Source: Miltoncostaea marina
Lineage (GTDB): Bacteria > Actinomycetota > Thermoleophilia > Miltoncostaeales > Miltoncostaeaceae
Direction: 5' to 3'
NCBI RefSeq assembly: GCF_018141525.1
Contig: NZ_CP064655.1
Span: 2,264,501-2,328,500, forward strand
Length of the DNA stretch: 64,000 nucleotides
Shown here one piece after another: positions 49,557 through 58,350 of this stretch. The translations under genes were made by a program, and so were the position numbers. The notes beneath the pieces are model-generated. The model saw only the letters and a list, made by a program, of their open reading frames with translations. It was not told the DNA's origin and did no database searches. Positions within the stretch are counted from its first letter, which is position 1; every line of letters begins with the position of its first letter.

Positions 49557-50957
49557 TCAGCGGCGCCGGGCCCGTCCGGCGCGCGCGAGCAGCGCGATGC
49601 CGAGCACGGCGGCGAGCGCCGACCCGGCGAGCACCCCGATCTTGGCCGCCGCGATGACCGCCTCGTCGTCGTAGGCCAGCTCGGTGATGAACAGGGAGAC
49701 GGTGAAGCCGATGCCGGCGAGCGCCGCGACGCCGACGATGTGCGTCCACCCCACCCCGCGCGGCAGCGCGCTCAGGCCCAGGCGCACCGCGAGCAGGGTG
49801 CCGGCCGCCAGCCCGAGCGTCTTCCCGGCGAGCAGGCCCGCCGCCACCGCCAGGGCGACCGGCGTCTCGGTGGCCGCCCGGATGGAGTCGCCGTCGAGCG
49901 GGATGCCGGCGTTGGCGAGCGCGAACAGCGGCAGCACCACGAAGCTCGACCACTGGTGCAGGCCGTGCTCCACCCGGATCAGCGGGGAGACCGCCTCGCG
50001 CGAGAGCCAGGCGAGCCGCAGCCACCCCATCGCGTCGACCTCGCGCTCGCCGCGGCCGGCGGCCTCGGCCACCCGGCGCGCCTCCACGCCGACCGCGGCG
50101 GGGTCCTGGAAGGGCCGGACCGGCGTCAGCAGGCCGATCGCCACACCGGCGATGGTGGCGTGCACGCCGGACTCGAGCGTGGCGAACCAGGCCACCAGCG
50201 CCAGCGCCACGTAGACCGGCAGGTAGCGCACGCCCAGCCGCCCGAGCGCCGCGATCGCGGCCAGGGCGACCACCGCGGTCGCCAGCCAGGCGAACTGGAG
50301 CGAGCCGGTGTAGTAGACGGCGACCACCAGGATCGCGCCGATGTCGTCGATCACGGCGACGCCGAGCAGCAGCGCCACGAGGCCGGTCGGCACGCGGCTG
50401 CCGAGCGCGGCGAGCGCGCCGAGGGCGAAGGCGACGTCGGTCGCCATGGGGATCCCCCAGCCGTTCACGTCGCCGCCGCCGGCGAGCACGATCGCGATGA
50501 AGATCGCCGCCGGCACCACCATGCCGCCGAGGGCGGCGAAGAACGGCAGCAGCGCCGCCTGGCGCCCCGACAGCTCGCCCACGACCAGCTCGCGCTTGAC
50601 CTCGAGGCCCACGACGAGGAAGAAGATCGCCATGAGGCCGTCGTTGACGAGGTGCTTGAGGTCCTCGACCACCACGAAGTCGCCCACCGACACGGTGACC
50701 TCGGTGGTCCACAGGTCGAGGTAGCCGCCCGGGTCGGCGTTCGCCCAGATCAGGGCGGCCACCGTCGCGGCCAGCAGCACGAGCCCGCCGGCGATCTCCT
50801 GGTGGAGGAACTGCTGCAGCGGCCGCACGAGGCGGCGGGGCACGGTGCGGTCGGTGCGCGACCAGGGCGGGCGGAGGTCGCGGTGCGGCGGCTGCTCGTC
50901 CACGGGGACAGCCCCTCGGGGTCGACGACGGGATGCCGACCAGGCTTCCCGGCTCAC
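49557..50957 (-). CDS. nhaA: Na+/H+ antiporter NhaA
   Basis: 466 residues from GTG 50957, nine bases after TAGCCT (50972-50967); a later GTG at 50903 is possible. The family blocks are intact: FLHQEIAGGLVLLAATVAALIWAN, HLVNDGLMAIFFLVVGLEVKREL, ATDVAFALGALAALGSRVP, and the ion-binding Asp pair in GVAVIDDIGAILVVAVYYT. About 11-12 membrane helices. A long insertion around residues 270-320 is hydrophilic. Exports sodium in exchange for protons. Confidence 0.9.
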   Translation of the reverse strand: MSREAWSASRRRPRGAVPVDEQPPHRDLRPPWSRTDRTVPRRLVRPLQQFLHQEIAGGLVLLAATVAALIWANADPGGYLDLWTTEVTVSVGDFVVVEDLKHLVNDGLMAIFFLVVGLEVKRELVVGELSGRQAALLPFFAALGGMVVPAAIFIAIVLAGGGDVNGWGIPMATDVAFALGALAALGSRVPTGLVALLLGVAVIDDIGAILVVAVYYTGSLQFAWLATAVVALAAIAALGRLGVRYLPVYVALALVAWFATLESGVHATIAGVAIGLLTPVRPFQDPAAVGVEARRVAEAAGRGEREVDAMGWLRLAWLSREAVSPLIRVEHGLHQWSSFVVLPLFALANAGIPLDGDSIRAATETPVALAVAAGLLAGKTLGLAAGTLLAVRLGLSALPRGVGWTHIVGVAALAGIGFTVSLFITELAYDDEAVIAAAKIGVLAGSALAAVLGIALLARAGRARRR

Positions 50958-50969
50958 CCGCGGTGAAGG

Positions 50970-52046
50970 CTACCAGGCGCCCGCGCCCGGCCCCCCGAGC
51001 GGCACGATCCGCGTGTCGGCCGGCACGAAGCGGGCGGTCAGCACCCGGCCCGGCGCCACCCCGAGCGCCGCGGCGGCGTCGGCGGGGACCTCGGCCACCA
51101 GGGGGCCCACGCGCACCCGGGCCCGGTCGCCGCGCGGCGTCACCGAGGCGACCGGCGCGGTGATCCGGTTCGCGCCGTCGCCCGCGCCGGCGCCCGCGCG
51201 GCCGTCGCCCCCCGCGCCCTCGAGGGCGACCCGCCACGGCGCCACGACGGCCGCCACGCGCCCGGACAGGGCCGGCGCGCCCCGCACGGTCCCGCCGCCG
51301 TCGAGCGCCACCAAGGCGAGCCCGCCGGCCGCCCCGGCCGTCACGCCGGGCAGGACGTTGGCGCCCACGAGCGCCGCGACGGTCGCGTCGGCCGGGTCGT
51401 CGAGCACCTCGGCCGGCGGGCCGAGCCGGCGGACGGCGCCGCCGACCATCACGCCGATGCGGTCGGCCAGCGCCGTCGCGTCGTCCAGGTCGTGGGTCAC
51501 GAGCAGCGCGGGCAGCGCCGCCTCGCGCAGCAGGGCGCGCAGCTCGTCGCGCACCCGCCCGCGGGTGTGCGGGTCGAGGGCCGCCATCGGCTCGTCCAGC
51601 AGCAGCACCCCCGGCCGGCGCGCCAGCGCCCGCGCCAGGCCGACGCGCTGGCGCTCGCCGCCGGACAGCCGCCCGGGCCGGCGCCCGGCGAGGTGGGCGA
51701 TGCCGAGCCGCGCCAGCAGCTCGTCGGCGCGCGCGCCCCCGGCGAAGGCCACGTTGTCGCGCACGGTCATGTGCGGGAAGAGCGCGTACTCCTGGAAGAC
51801 GTACCCCACGCCGCGCGCCTCGGGCGGCAGGTCGACGCCGCGCTCGGCGTCGAAGAGCACCCGCTCGCCCAGCGCGATCCGCCCCCGGCGCGGCCGGTCG
51901 GCGCCGGCCACCGCGCGCAGCACCGACGTCTTGCCGGCGCCGGACGGCCCCACGAGGGCGACGGTCTCACCCGCCGCGACCTCGAGGGCTACTGCGAGCT
52001 CGAAGCCGCGTCGCGGGAGCGCGATGTCGAGCCGGAGGCCCGCCAA
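50970..52046 (-). CDS. modC: Molybdate ABC transporter ATP-binding protein
   Basis: 358 residues from TTG 52046. Walker A GPSGAGKTS near residue 36, Q-loop YVFQEYALFPHMTVRDNVAF, signature RLSGGERQRVGLARAL, Walker B LLLDEPMAALDP, H-loop VTHDLDDA. C-terminal ~130 residues hold a Mop-like molybdate domain (RITAPVASVTPRGDRARVRVGP, VPADAAAALGVAPGRVL). The 5' end overlaps the modB 3' end by 58 bases. The TAG stop overlaps nhaA's -10. Confidence 0.88.
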   Translation of the reverse strand: MAGLRLDIALPRRGFELAVALEVAAGETVALVGPSGAGKTSVLRAVAGADRPRRGRIALGERVLFDAERGVDLPPEARGVGYVFQEYALFPHMTVRDNVAFAGGARADELLARLGIAHLAGRRPGRLSGGERQRVGLARALARRPGVLLLDEPMAALDPHTRGRVRDELRALLREAALPALLVTHDLDDATALADRIGVMVGGAVRRLGPPAEVLDDPADATVAALVGANVLPGVTAGAAGGLALVALDGGGTVRGAPALSGRVAAVVAPWRVALEGAGGDGRAGAGAGDGANRITAPVASVTPRGDRARVRVGPLVAEVPADAAAALGVAPGRVLTARFVPADTRIVPLGGPGAGAW

Positions 52047-52837
52047 TGCAGCACCGCCTTGAGGGTCAGCAGGACGAGGGCGCTCAGCACGACCAGCAGG
52101 GCGCCGAGGGCGAGGGCCACGTCGAGGTCGGCGGCCCCGAGCTCCTCGTAGATGGCGAGCGTCACCGTCTGGGTGACGCCCTGCAGGCTGCCGGCGAACA
52201 TGATGGTCGCGCCGAACTCGCCCACGCCCCGGGCCAGCGAGAGCGCGGCGCCGGCGCCCAGCCCGCCCGAGGCGAGCGGCAGCGCCACCCGACGGAAGGC
52301 CCGCGCCGGCCCGGCGCCGAGCGTGCGCGCGGCCAGCACCAGGTCGGGGTCGACCGCCTCGAACGACGCGACCGCCTGGCGCACGTAGAACGGGCCCGCC
52401 ACGAACAGGATCGCCAGCACCACGGCCGTCTGGGTGAAGCCCACCCGCACGCCAGCGACCTCGAAGGCGTCGCCGAGCAGGCCGAGGCGGCCGAACGCCG
52501 CCAGCAGGCCGACGCCCGCCACCGCCGGCGGCAGCACCAGCGGCAGCTCGATGGCGGTCAGCACCAGGCCGCGCCCGCGGAAGCGGCGGGTGGCCAGCAG
52601 GTAGGCCGCCGGCGTCCCGACGACGACCGTCACCGCGAAGGCGACGGCGTTCGTGCGGGCGGTCACCGCCAGCGCGTCGCGCACCACCGCGTCGTCGAGG
52701 CTCGCGAGGAGGTCCGCCGGCGCCACGCGCAGGAAGATCGCGAGCACCGGCAGCAGCAGGAACGCCACGGTCAGCGCGGCCGCCAGGGCCATCACGACGG
52801 TGAACGGGGCCGGCCGGCCCCGCCGCGCACGCCTCAC
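51989..52837 (-). CDS. modB: Molybdate ABC transporter permease
   Basis: 282 residues with about six hydrophobic helices. The EAA loop appears as DLVLAARTLGAGPARAFRRVALPLASGGL, and GVGEFGATIMFAGSLQG is a ModB-specific block. GTG overlaps the modA stop. The last 19 codons overlap modC in another frame. Confidence 0.88.
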   Translation of the reverse strand: MRRARRGRPAPFTVVMALAAALTVAFLLLPVLAIFLRVAPADLLASLDDAVVRDALAVTARTNAVAFAVTVVVGTPAAYLLATRRFRGRGLVLTAIELPLVLPPAVAGVGLLAAFGRLGLLGDAFEVAGVRVGFTQTAVVLAILFVAGPFYVRQAVASFEAVDPDLVLAARTLGAGPARAFRRVALPLASGGLGAGAALSLARGVGEFGATIMFAGSLQGVTQTVTLAIYEELGAADLDVALALGALLVVLSALVLLTLKAVLHWRASGSTSRSRDAASSSQ

Positions 52838-53544
52838 CCCGGCAGCCCGAACCCGGCCGCCCGCAGCCGCGACCGCCCGAGCGGCCCGGCGAGCGCGGTC
52901 ACCGCGGCGCGCGCCGCCGCGGCGTGCGGGGCGCCCGCCACGACGGCCGCCTCGTAGCGCGCGAGCGGCCCGCCCGGCGGCAGCGGCACCTCGCGCACCC
53001 GGTCGCCCGCCGCGGCGGCGTCGGTGGCGTAGACGAGCCCCGCGTCCGCCTGGCCGAGCGCCACCTTGGCCAGCACGCCGCGCACGTCGGGCTCCTCGCT
53101 GACCACGCCCGCCAGCGCCCCCTCGCGGCCGAGGCGCGCCAGCAGCTCGCGCGCGTACGCGCCGGCGGGCACCCGCGGGCCGGCGATGACGAGGGCGACG
53201 TCGCCGTCGAGGTCGTCGACCGAGCGGACGCCCGCCGGGTTGCCCCGCGGGACGATCAGCGCGAGGCGGTTCGTGGCCAGCGGGACCGGCTCCTCGACGA
53301 GCCCCTCGTCGCGCAGCGCCCGCGTGATCGCCGGGTCGGCCGAGGCGATCACGTCGGCCGGGGCGCCCTGGCGCACCTGCTGCGCGAGCGTCGGCGAGCC
53401 CGCGAAGCTGACGCGGGCGCCGGGCAGGGCGGCCGGCAGCACGTCGGTCAGCGACGACGCCGCCAGGACGGTGGGCCGCTCGCCCCCGTTCGCGCCGGCG
53501 AGCAGCACCACCAGCGCCGCCACCACCGCGCCGACGGCGCTCAC
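52834..53544 (-). CDS. modA: Molybdate-binding periplasmic protein
   Basis: 236 residues from GTG 53544. Short hydrophobic N-terminus (AVGAVVAALVVLLAG) then the ModA pattern: TVLAASSLTDVLPAAL, VSFAGSPTLAQQVRQGAPADVIASAD, PRGNPAGVRSVDDL and KVALGQADAGLVYATDAAA. Delivers oxyanion to ModBC. There is no lipobox Cys, so it may be anchored by its N-terminal helix. GTG overlaps the regulator stop. Confidence 0.86.
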   Translation of the reverse strand: MSAVGAVVAALVVLLAGANGGERPTVLAASSLTDVLPAALPGARVSFAGSPTLAQQVRQGAPADVIASADPAITRALRDEGLVEEPVPLATNRLALIVPRGNPAGVRSVDDLDGDVALVIAGPRVPAGAYARELLARLGREGALAGVVSEEPDVRGVLAKVALGQADAGLVYATDAAAAGDRVREVPLPPGGPLARYEAAVVAGAPHAAAARAAVTALAGPLGRSRLRAAGFGLPG

Positions 53545-54567
53545 CGCGCGCCCGCGAGGTCGCCGCAGCCGGTCAGGTCGTAGGCGCCGACCAGCGCCAC
53601 CCGGCGCGCCAGCGCCGCGGACGCCAGCAGGTCGCCGAGCGCCGCCACGCCCGGGTGGCCGGCCCAGCGCCCGTCCACCCGCAGCTCCACGACGTGCTCC
53701 TCCAGCGCCGTGAACGCCAGCCCGTGCTGGCGGGCGGCGGGCTCGAACGTCAGCGCCGCGCACCCGGCCGCCGCGGCCCGGCGGGCCGCGTCGAGGTGCC
53801 CGCCGGCGATCGCGGCGGCGGGCGGGACGGCCGCGCCGATCCGCCGCGCGGCGCGCAGGAGCGCCCCCTGGGCGGCCGCCGAGGCGTCGCGCTGCACGAG
53901 CGGGACGGAGCCGTCGAGCAGCGCCTCGACCGGCGGTCGCCGAGCGTCGGCGCGGCGGCGAGCCCGACCCGCCACCGGGCGAGGTGCACGCGCAGGGTGC
54001 CGGCCGGCGCGGGCGGGAGCCCGCCTCGGGGCCGTGGACCACCGCCGCGTGCACGCGCCGGGCGGCGAGCGCCGCGGCGGCGGCGCCGGACGACGCGGCC
54101 ACGGCGACCAGCCGCCGGCCGCCGTCGCGGCCGAGCAGGGCGTCGCACAGCCCGATCAGGGGGTCGCAGCCGGCCACCACCAGGCCGTCCGCGCGCGCGC
54201 CGGGCAGCAGCCGCACCGCGCCGCCCTCGACCACGCCGTCCGGCGCGACCCACGCGCCGTCGCCGCCGACCAGGCCGGCGAGCGGCGCCGCCGAGAGCCG
54301 GTCGCCGACCCGCCCGGCGACGACCGGCGCACCCTCGGGCAGCGCGCCCCCGAGGGCCGCGACCGCCGCCTCGGCTCCACCGCCGAAGAGCTCCTCCACC
54401 CCCGCGCCCAGCACCCGCGCGATGCGCAGCGCGGCGTCCACGGCGGGGGCGTGGCGCCCGGACTCCGCGGCGCCCACGAGCTGGCGGCTCACCGCGGCGC
54501 GCGCGGCGAGCTCGGCCTGGGTCAGGCCCGCACGCTCCCGCGCCTCGCGCAGCCGCCCGCCGTCCAT
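53541..54567 (-). pseudogene. XRE plus substrate-binding-like regulator with two frameshifts
   Basis: N-terminal HTH (RLREARERAGLTQAELAARAAVSRQLVGAAESGRH) and first half of a PBP-like domain read in one frame. The match continues as GLPPAPAGTLRVHLARW in a second frame and VEALLDGSVPLVQRDASAAAQ to AYDLTGCG in a third. Shifts fall near 54020-54033 and 53932-53941, each equal to one missing base. Homologues are single proteins of about 340 residues controlling molybdate uptake. Either a recent pseudogene or two sequence errors in GC-rich runs. Confidence 0.75.
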
Positions 54568-54573
54568 GCCGGT

Positions 54574-54606
54574 ATCCTACGCCCAGTGCCAGGATCCTGG
54601 CACTGG
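54574..54606 (-). promoter_or_regulatory. mod operon promoter with 24-bp palindromic operator
   Basis: -10 TAGGAT (54579-54574) lies six bases before ATG 54567, so the transcript is leaderless. A perfect 24-bp palindrome CCAGTGCCAGGA / TCCTGGCACTGG (54583-54606) covers the -35 region. This is probably the binding site of the XRE regulator or of another molybdate sensor. It could also fold as a terminator for the upstream Crp gene. Confidence 0.7.
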
Positions 54607-54607
54607 C

Positions 54608-55354
54608 TCAGCCCGCGGCGACGGCCTCCAGCGCGGCGACGTCCCGCAGGCGCACCCAGCGGCGGCCGGCGTCCACGAGCCCGCGCGCCCGCAGGCCCGA
54701 CAGCTCGCGGCTGATCGTCTCGGGCGTGGCCGCCGCCATGGCGGCGAGGTCCTCCCGGCCGAGCGGCGCGTGCAGCAGGACCCCCTCCCCGTCGGGCCGC
54801 CCGACCTTGCGCGCCAGCATCAGGAGCACCGCGGCCAGGCGCTGCTCCACCGACGCCGTCGACAGGCGCCGGATGGCCTCCTGCGCCGCCGCGAGGCGCC
54901 CGGACACCGCGGCCAGCGCCGCGAGCGCGACCGACGGGTGCCGCCGCAGGATGTCGTCGACCTCCCGGGCCCCGAAGACCAGCAGGCACGTGCCGGTGAG
55001 GGCCCAGGCGTCCTCGCCGTACCGCTCCTGCCCCAGGGCGGGCAGCGCGCCGGCGAACTCGCCGGAGACGAGCACGTCGGTGAGCACGGCGCGGCCGCCC
55101 GGGCCCAGGCGCGTGAGCTTGACCGCGCCGGTGACCACCACGTGGAGCCGCTCAGCGGGGTCGAGCGCGTGGTAGATCCGCTCGCCCTCCTGGAACGCGA
55201 CCGTCCGCGAGCGCGCATCGACGTCGGCCAGCGCGTCGGGCGCGAGGGCGGCGAACATGGGCGCCCGCGCGAGCGCGCGGACCCGCACGTCCGGGGTGCA
55301 GACGTGCGGGTCGGCGCGCTCGGCGGTCAGCGGGCTGTGCTGACGCCTGCCCAT
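54608..55354 (-). CDS. Crp/Fnr family regulator
   Basis: 248 residues from ATG 55354, overlapping the ATPase gene by 28 bases. cNMP-like domain (FAALAPDALADVDARSRTVAFQEGERIYH ... LHVVVTGAVKLTRLGPGGR) and winged HTH with recognition helix ATPETISRELSGLRARG. ETISR is the same as in FNR, predicting TGAT-N4-ATCA sites. Only two Cys are present, so no FNR-type iron-sulfur cluster. Third gene of the heavy-metal operon; likely regulates it through the box at 57598-57609. Confidence 0.87.
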   Translation of the reverse strand: MGRRQHSPLTAERADPHVCTPDVRVRALARAPMFAALAPDALADVDARSRTVAFQEGERIYHALDPAERLHVVVTGAVKLTRLGPGGRAVLTDVLVSGEFAGALPALGQERYGEDAWALTGTCLLVFGAREVDDILRRHPSVALAALAAVSGRLAAAQEAIRRLSTASVEQRLAAVLLMLARKVGRPDGEGVLLHAPLGREDLAAMAAATPETISRELSGLRARGLVDAGRRWVRLRDVAALEAVAAG

Positions 55355-57285
55355 CGCCCCCGTCCTCCGGCCCGCGTCGCCCGCCGGCCGGCGCGGCCGG
55401 GCGCGTCGTCCGCGGCCCCGTCCCGCAGGAGCCGCATGGCGTTGAGGATCACCGCGAGCACGCTGACCTGGTGGACGAGCATGCCGCCGGCCATCTCCAC
55501 CTCCCCGAGCAGGACGCCGCCCGTCAGCACCGCGACCGTCGCGAGCGCGACGGCGACGTTCTGCCGCAGGGTACGCACCGTGCGCCGCGCGAGCGAGACG
55601 GCCTCCGCGACGCGGGGCAGGCTGTCGCCCATCAGCGCGACGTCCGCGGTCTCCACGGCCACGTCCGTGCCGGCCGCCCCCATCGCGACCCCGACGTCCG
55701 CGGCCGCCAGCGCGGGGGCGTCGTTGACGCCGTCGCCGACCATCGCGACGACGGCCCCGCCGGCCTGCATCGACCGGATGGCGCGCAGCTTGTCCTCGGG
55801 CAGGAGGCCGGCCCGCACCTCGTCGATCCCCACCCGGGCCGCGACGGCCCGCGCCACCGGCTCGGCGTCCCCCGTCAGCATCGCGATGCGGCGGATGCCC
55901 GCCGCGCGAAGGGCCGCGACCGCCGCGACGGCGTCGGGGCGCAGCTCGTCGCGCATCGCGAGCACGCCCGCGACGCGGCCCTCGCGCGCGACGAGCACCG
56001 CGGTGGCGCCCCCGTCGGCGAGGCGGCCGAGCTCGTCGAGCATCGCGGGGGGCACCGCGATCCCCAGCCGGTCCATCAGCCGCAGGGTGCCGACGGCGAC
56101 CGGCGCGCCGTCGACGTCGCCCTCGACGCCGAGGCCCGGCCGCGACGCGAACCCCGCGGCCTCGGCGGGCACGGGGACCCCGGCCGCCGTGGCGGCCGCC
56201 ACGATCGCCGCCGCGAGGGGGTGCTCCGAGCCGGCCTCGACCGCGGCGGCCCAGCCGAGCACCGTCGCGGGCGTGACCGCCGGGTCGGCCGGGACGACCG
56301 CGGCGACCTCGGGCCGGCCCCGCGTCAGGGTGCCCGTCTTGTCGAGCGCCACCGCGTCGATGCGGGCCGCCGTCTCCAGGTGCTCGCCGCCCTTGATCAG
56401 GATGCCGCGGCGGGCGGCGTGCCCGATGCCGGCGACCACGGAGACCGGCATGGAGATGACGAGCGCGCCGGGGCACGAGATGACCAGGAGCGTCAGCGCG
56501 AGCCTCACGTCGCCGCTCAGGGCCCACGCGACGCCCGCCGCCGCCACCACCGCGGGGGTGTAGCGGGCGGCGAAGCGCTCCATCAGCCGCTGCGCGGGCG
56601 CCGTGGCGTCCTGTGCCTCCTCGACGCGGCGGATCATGCGCGCCAGCGCCGTGTCGTCGCCGACGCCGGAGGCCTCGAGCGTCACCCACCCGTCCGACAC
56701 CACGCTGCCGGCGAGCACGCGGTCGCCCTCGCCCACGTCGCGGGGCATCGACTCGCCCGTCAGGCTGCGCTCGTCGAGCGCGGCCGCGCCCCCGGCCACC
56801 ACGCCGTCGACCGGCACCGTGCCGCCGGGCTTGACGATCACCCGCTCGCCCAGGGCGACCTCGCGCGGGTCGACGACGACCTGGCGCCCGTCGCGGACGA
56901 CGGTCGCCGTGACCGGCGCCAGGGCGAGCAGCTCGCGCAGCGCGCCGCGGGTGCGCGTGAGCGTGAGGCCCTCGAGCGCGGCGCCGGCCGTGAAGAGGAC
57001 GGTCACCGCGGCGGCCTCCCAGAGCTCGCCGATCGCCACCGCGCCGGCCACGGCGACGGTGACGAGCAGCTCGATGCCGATGATCCGGTGGCGCAGCGCC
57101 CGGGCGGCCCGCAGGGCGATGCCCGCCCCCGCGACGGCCGTGGCCGCGAGCATGAGCGACGCCCACGCCGTGCGCCGGTCGGCGGCGCCCGCCGCCAGTG
57201 CCGCGACGATCAGCGCGGCCGAGGCCGCGGTGACCGTCCACCGGCGCGCGGCGGGCCGGAGCGCCCGTGCGATCGCCGGGCGCAT
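55327..57285 (-). CDS. Heavy-metal P1B-type ATPase (Zn/Cd-like)
   Basis: 652 residues; ATG overlaps the HMA gene stop as TGATG. Phosphorylation motif VALDKTGTLTRG, TGES, GSEHPLA (HP motif), MLTGDAEP, and GDGVNDAPALAAADVG are intact. The metal motif in the sixth helix reads SCPGALVISMP, CPG instead of the usual CPC. No fused HMA domain; the separate upstream HMA protein probably supplies it. Exports a transition metal. Metal specificity cannot be fixed from the motif. Confidence 0.9.
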   Translation of the reverse strand: MRPAIARALRPAARRWTVTAASAALIVAALAAGAADRRTAWASLMLAATAVAGAGIALRAARALRHRIIGIELLVTVAVAGAVAIGELWEAAAVTVLFTAGAALEGLTLTRTRGALRELLALAPVTATVVRDGRQVVVDPREVALGERVIVKPGGTVPVDGVVAGGAAALDERSLTGESMPRDVGEGDRVLAGSVVSDGWVTLEASGVGDDTALARMIRRVEEAQDATAPAQRLMERFAARYTPAVVAAAGVAWALSGDVRLALTLLVISCPGALVISMPVSVVAGIGHAARRGILIKGGEHLETAARIDAVALDKTGTLTRGRPEVAAVVPADPAVTPATVLGWAAAVEAGSEHPLAAAIVAAATAAGVPVPAEAAGFASRPGLGVEGDVDGAPVAVGTLRLMDRLGIAVPPAMLDELGRLADGGATAVLVAREGRVAGVLAMRDELRPDAVAAVAALRAAGIRRIAMLTGDAEPVARAVAARVGIDEVRAGLLPEDKLRAIRSMQAGGAVVAMVGDGVNDAPALAAADVGVAMGAAGTDVAVETADVALMGDSLPRVAEAVSLARRTVRTLRQNVAVALATVAVLTGGVLLGEVEMAGGMLVHQVSVLAVILNAMRLLRDGAADDAPGRAGRRATRAGGRGRWAGVSTAR

Positions 57286-57521
57286 CAGCGGCTGCCCGCG
57301 ACGGCGCGGTAGCCGGCCGCGCGCACGGCCGCCACGAGGTCGTCCGCGCTCACGCGGCGCGGATCGTGGTCGACCTCGACCCGGCCGGACGCGAAGCGCA
57401 CGCGCGCGGCCGTGACGCCCTCGAGCGCGCGCAGCCGCCCCTCGATCCGCCCGACGCACGAGGGGCACGTGAACTCGTCGCTGCGCAGCACGGTCCTGGT
57501 GCTCTGTGAGGTGGTGGACAT
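57285..57521 (-). CDS. HMA-domain metal chaperone
   Basis: 78 residues from ATG 57521, preceded by GGGAGGGG. Full HMA fold with metal site TCPSCVGRIE (C-x2-C) and VSADDLVAAVRAAGY. Hands metal ions to the ATPase that follows. An upstream ATG at 57563 (14 residues longer), close to the TAGCGT -10, could be used in a leaderless transcript. Confidence 0.85.
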   Translation of the reverse strand: MSTTSQSTRTVLRSDEFTCPSCVGRIEGRLRALEGVTAARVRFASGRVEVDHDPRRVSADDLVAAVRAAGYRAVAGSR

Positions 57522-57568
57522 GGCGCCCCTCCCGGGTGTCGTGGACCGGCCCATCCGGCCCATCGATC

Positions 57569-57609
57569 ACGCTAGGAGCCCCCGCGGGACGCCTCCATGA
57601 TCCAGATCA
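57569..57609 (-). promoter_or_regulatory. Heavy-metal operon promoter with FNR-type box
   Basis: -10 TAGCGT at 57574-57569. TGAT-CCAG-ATCA lies at 57598-57609, centre 57603.5, that is about 41.5 bases upstream of a start placed seven bases after the -10. That is the class II position for Crp/Fnr activators. A regulator with the matching ETISR helix is encoded in the same operon. Confidence 0.62.
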
Positions 57610-57645
57610 GGGAACGCACCGCGACCGCCGGCGCGGGTGGGGCGG

Positions 57646-58350
57646 CTACCCGCCCGGCTCGTCGATGACCAGCCGGTACCCCACGCCCGACTGGGTGAGC
57701 AGGTGGCGCGGCCGGGACGGGTCGACCTCGAGCTTGCGGCGCAGCCGCGCCATGTACACGCGCAGGTAGTGCGTCTCGCCCTGGTAGGCGACCCCCCACA
57801 CGGAGCGCAGCAGCATCGCGTGGGTCAGCACCTTGCCCGGGTGGCGCGCGAGCGTGGCGACGAGCTGGTACTCGGTCGGCGTGAGGTGCACGAGGCGGCC
57901 GTCGCGCAGCACCTGCTGGAGCGCGAGGTCGACCACCACGTCGCCGAACGCGACCCGGCTCGCCCCCTCCACGGACTCGCTCGCGCGGCGCAGCGCGGCG
58001 CGCAGGCGCGCGAGCAGCTCGCCGGCCGAGTACGGCTTGGTGACGTAGTCGTCGGCGCCGGCGTCGAGGGCGGCGATCTTCTGCAGCTCGGAGTCCATGG
58101 CCGAGACCACGATCACCGGCACGTCGCTCCACTGGCGCAGCCGCCTGCAGACCTCCACGCCGTCCATGTCCGGCAGGCGCAGGTCGAGCACCACGGCCGC
58201 CGGATGGCGGAGCGCCGCGGACTCGAGGGCCGACGCGGCGTCGGTCGCGGTGGTCACGGCGTAGCCGGCGGCGCCGAGGCTCGCGGTGAGGCCGCGCAGG
58301 ATGAGCGGCTCGTCGTCGACGACGAGCACGGAGCGCCCGTTGCCGCTCAC
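57646..58350 (-). CDS. OmpR/KdpE-like response regulator
   Basis: 234 residues, GTG overlapping the kinase stop. Receiver: VLVVDDEPLILRG, phospho-Asp in VVLDLRLPDMDG, Lys in VTKPYSAGEL. C-terminal winged helix with LTPTEYQLVATLARHPGKVLTHAMLLRSVWG and YLRVYMARLRRKLE, the KdpE-like pattern. No kdpFABC nearby; direct-repeat sites are seen 1.2 kb upstream at 59564-59601, near the kinase promoter. Confidence 0.9.
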   Translation of the reverse strand: MSGNGRSVLVVDDEPLILRGLTASLGAAGYAVTTATDAASALESAALRHPAAVVLDLRLPDMDGVEVCRRLRQWSDVPVIVVSAMDSELQKIAALDAGADDYVTKPYSAGELLARLRAALRRASESVEGASRVAFGDVVVDLALQQVLRDGRLVHLTPTEYQLVATLARHPGKVLTHAMLLRSVWGVAYQGETHYLRVYMARLRRKLEVDPSRPRHLLTQSGVGYRLVIDEPGG

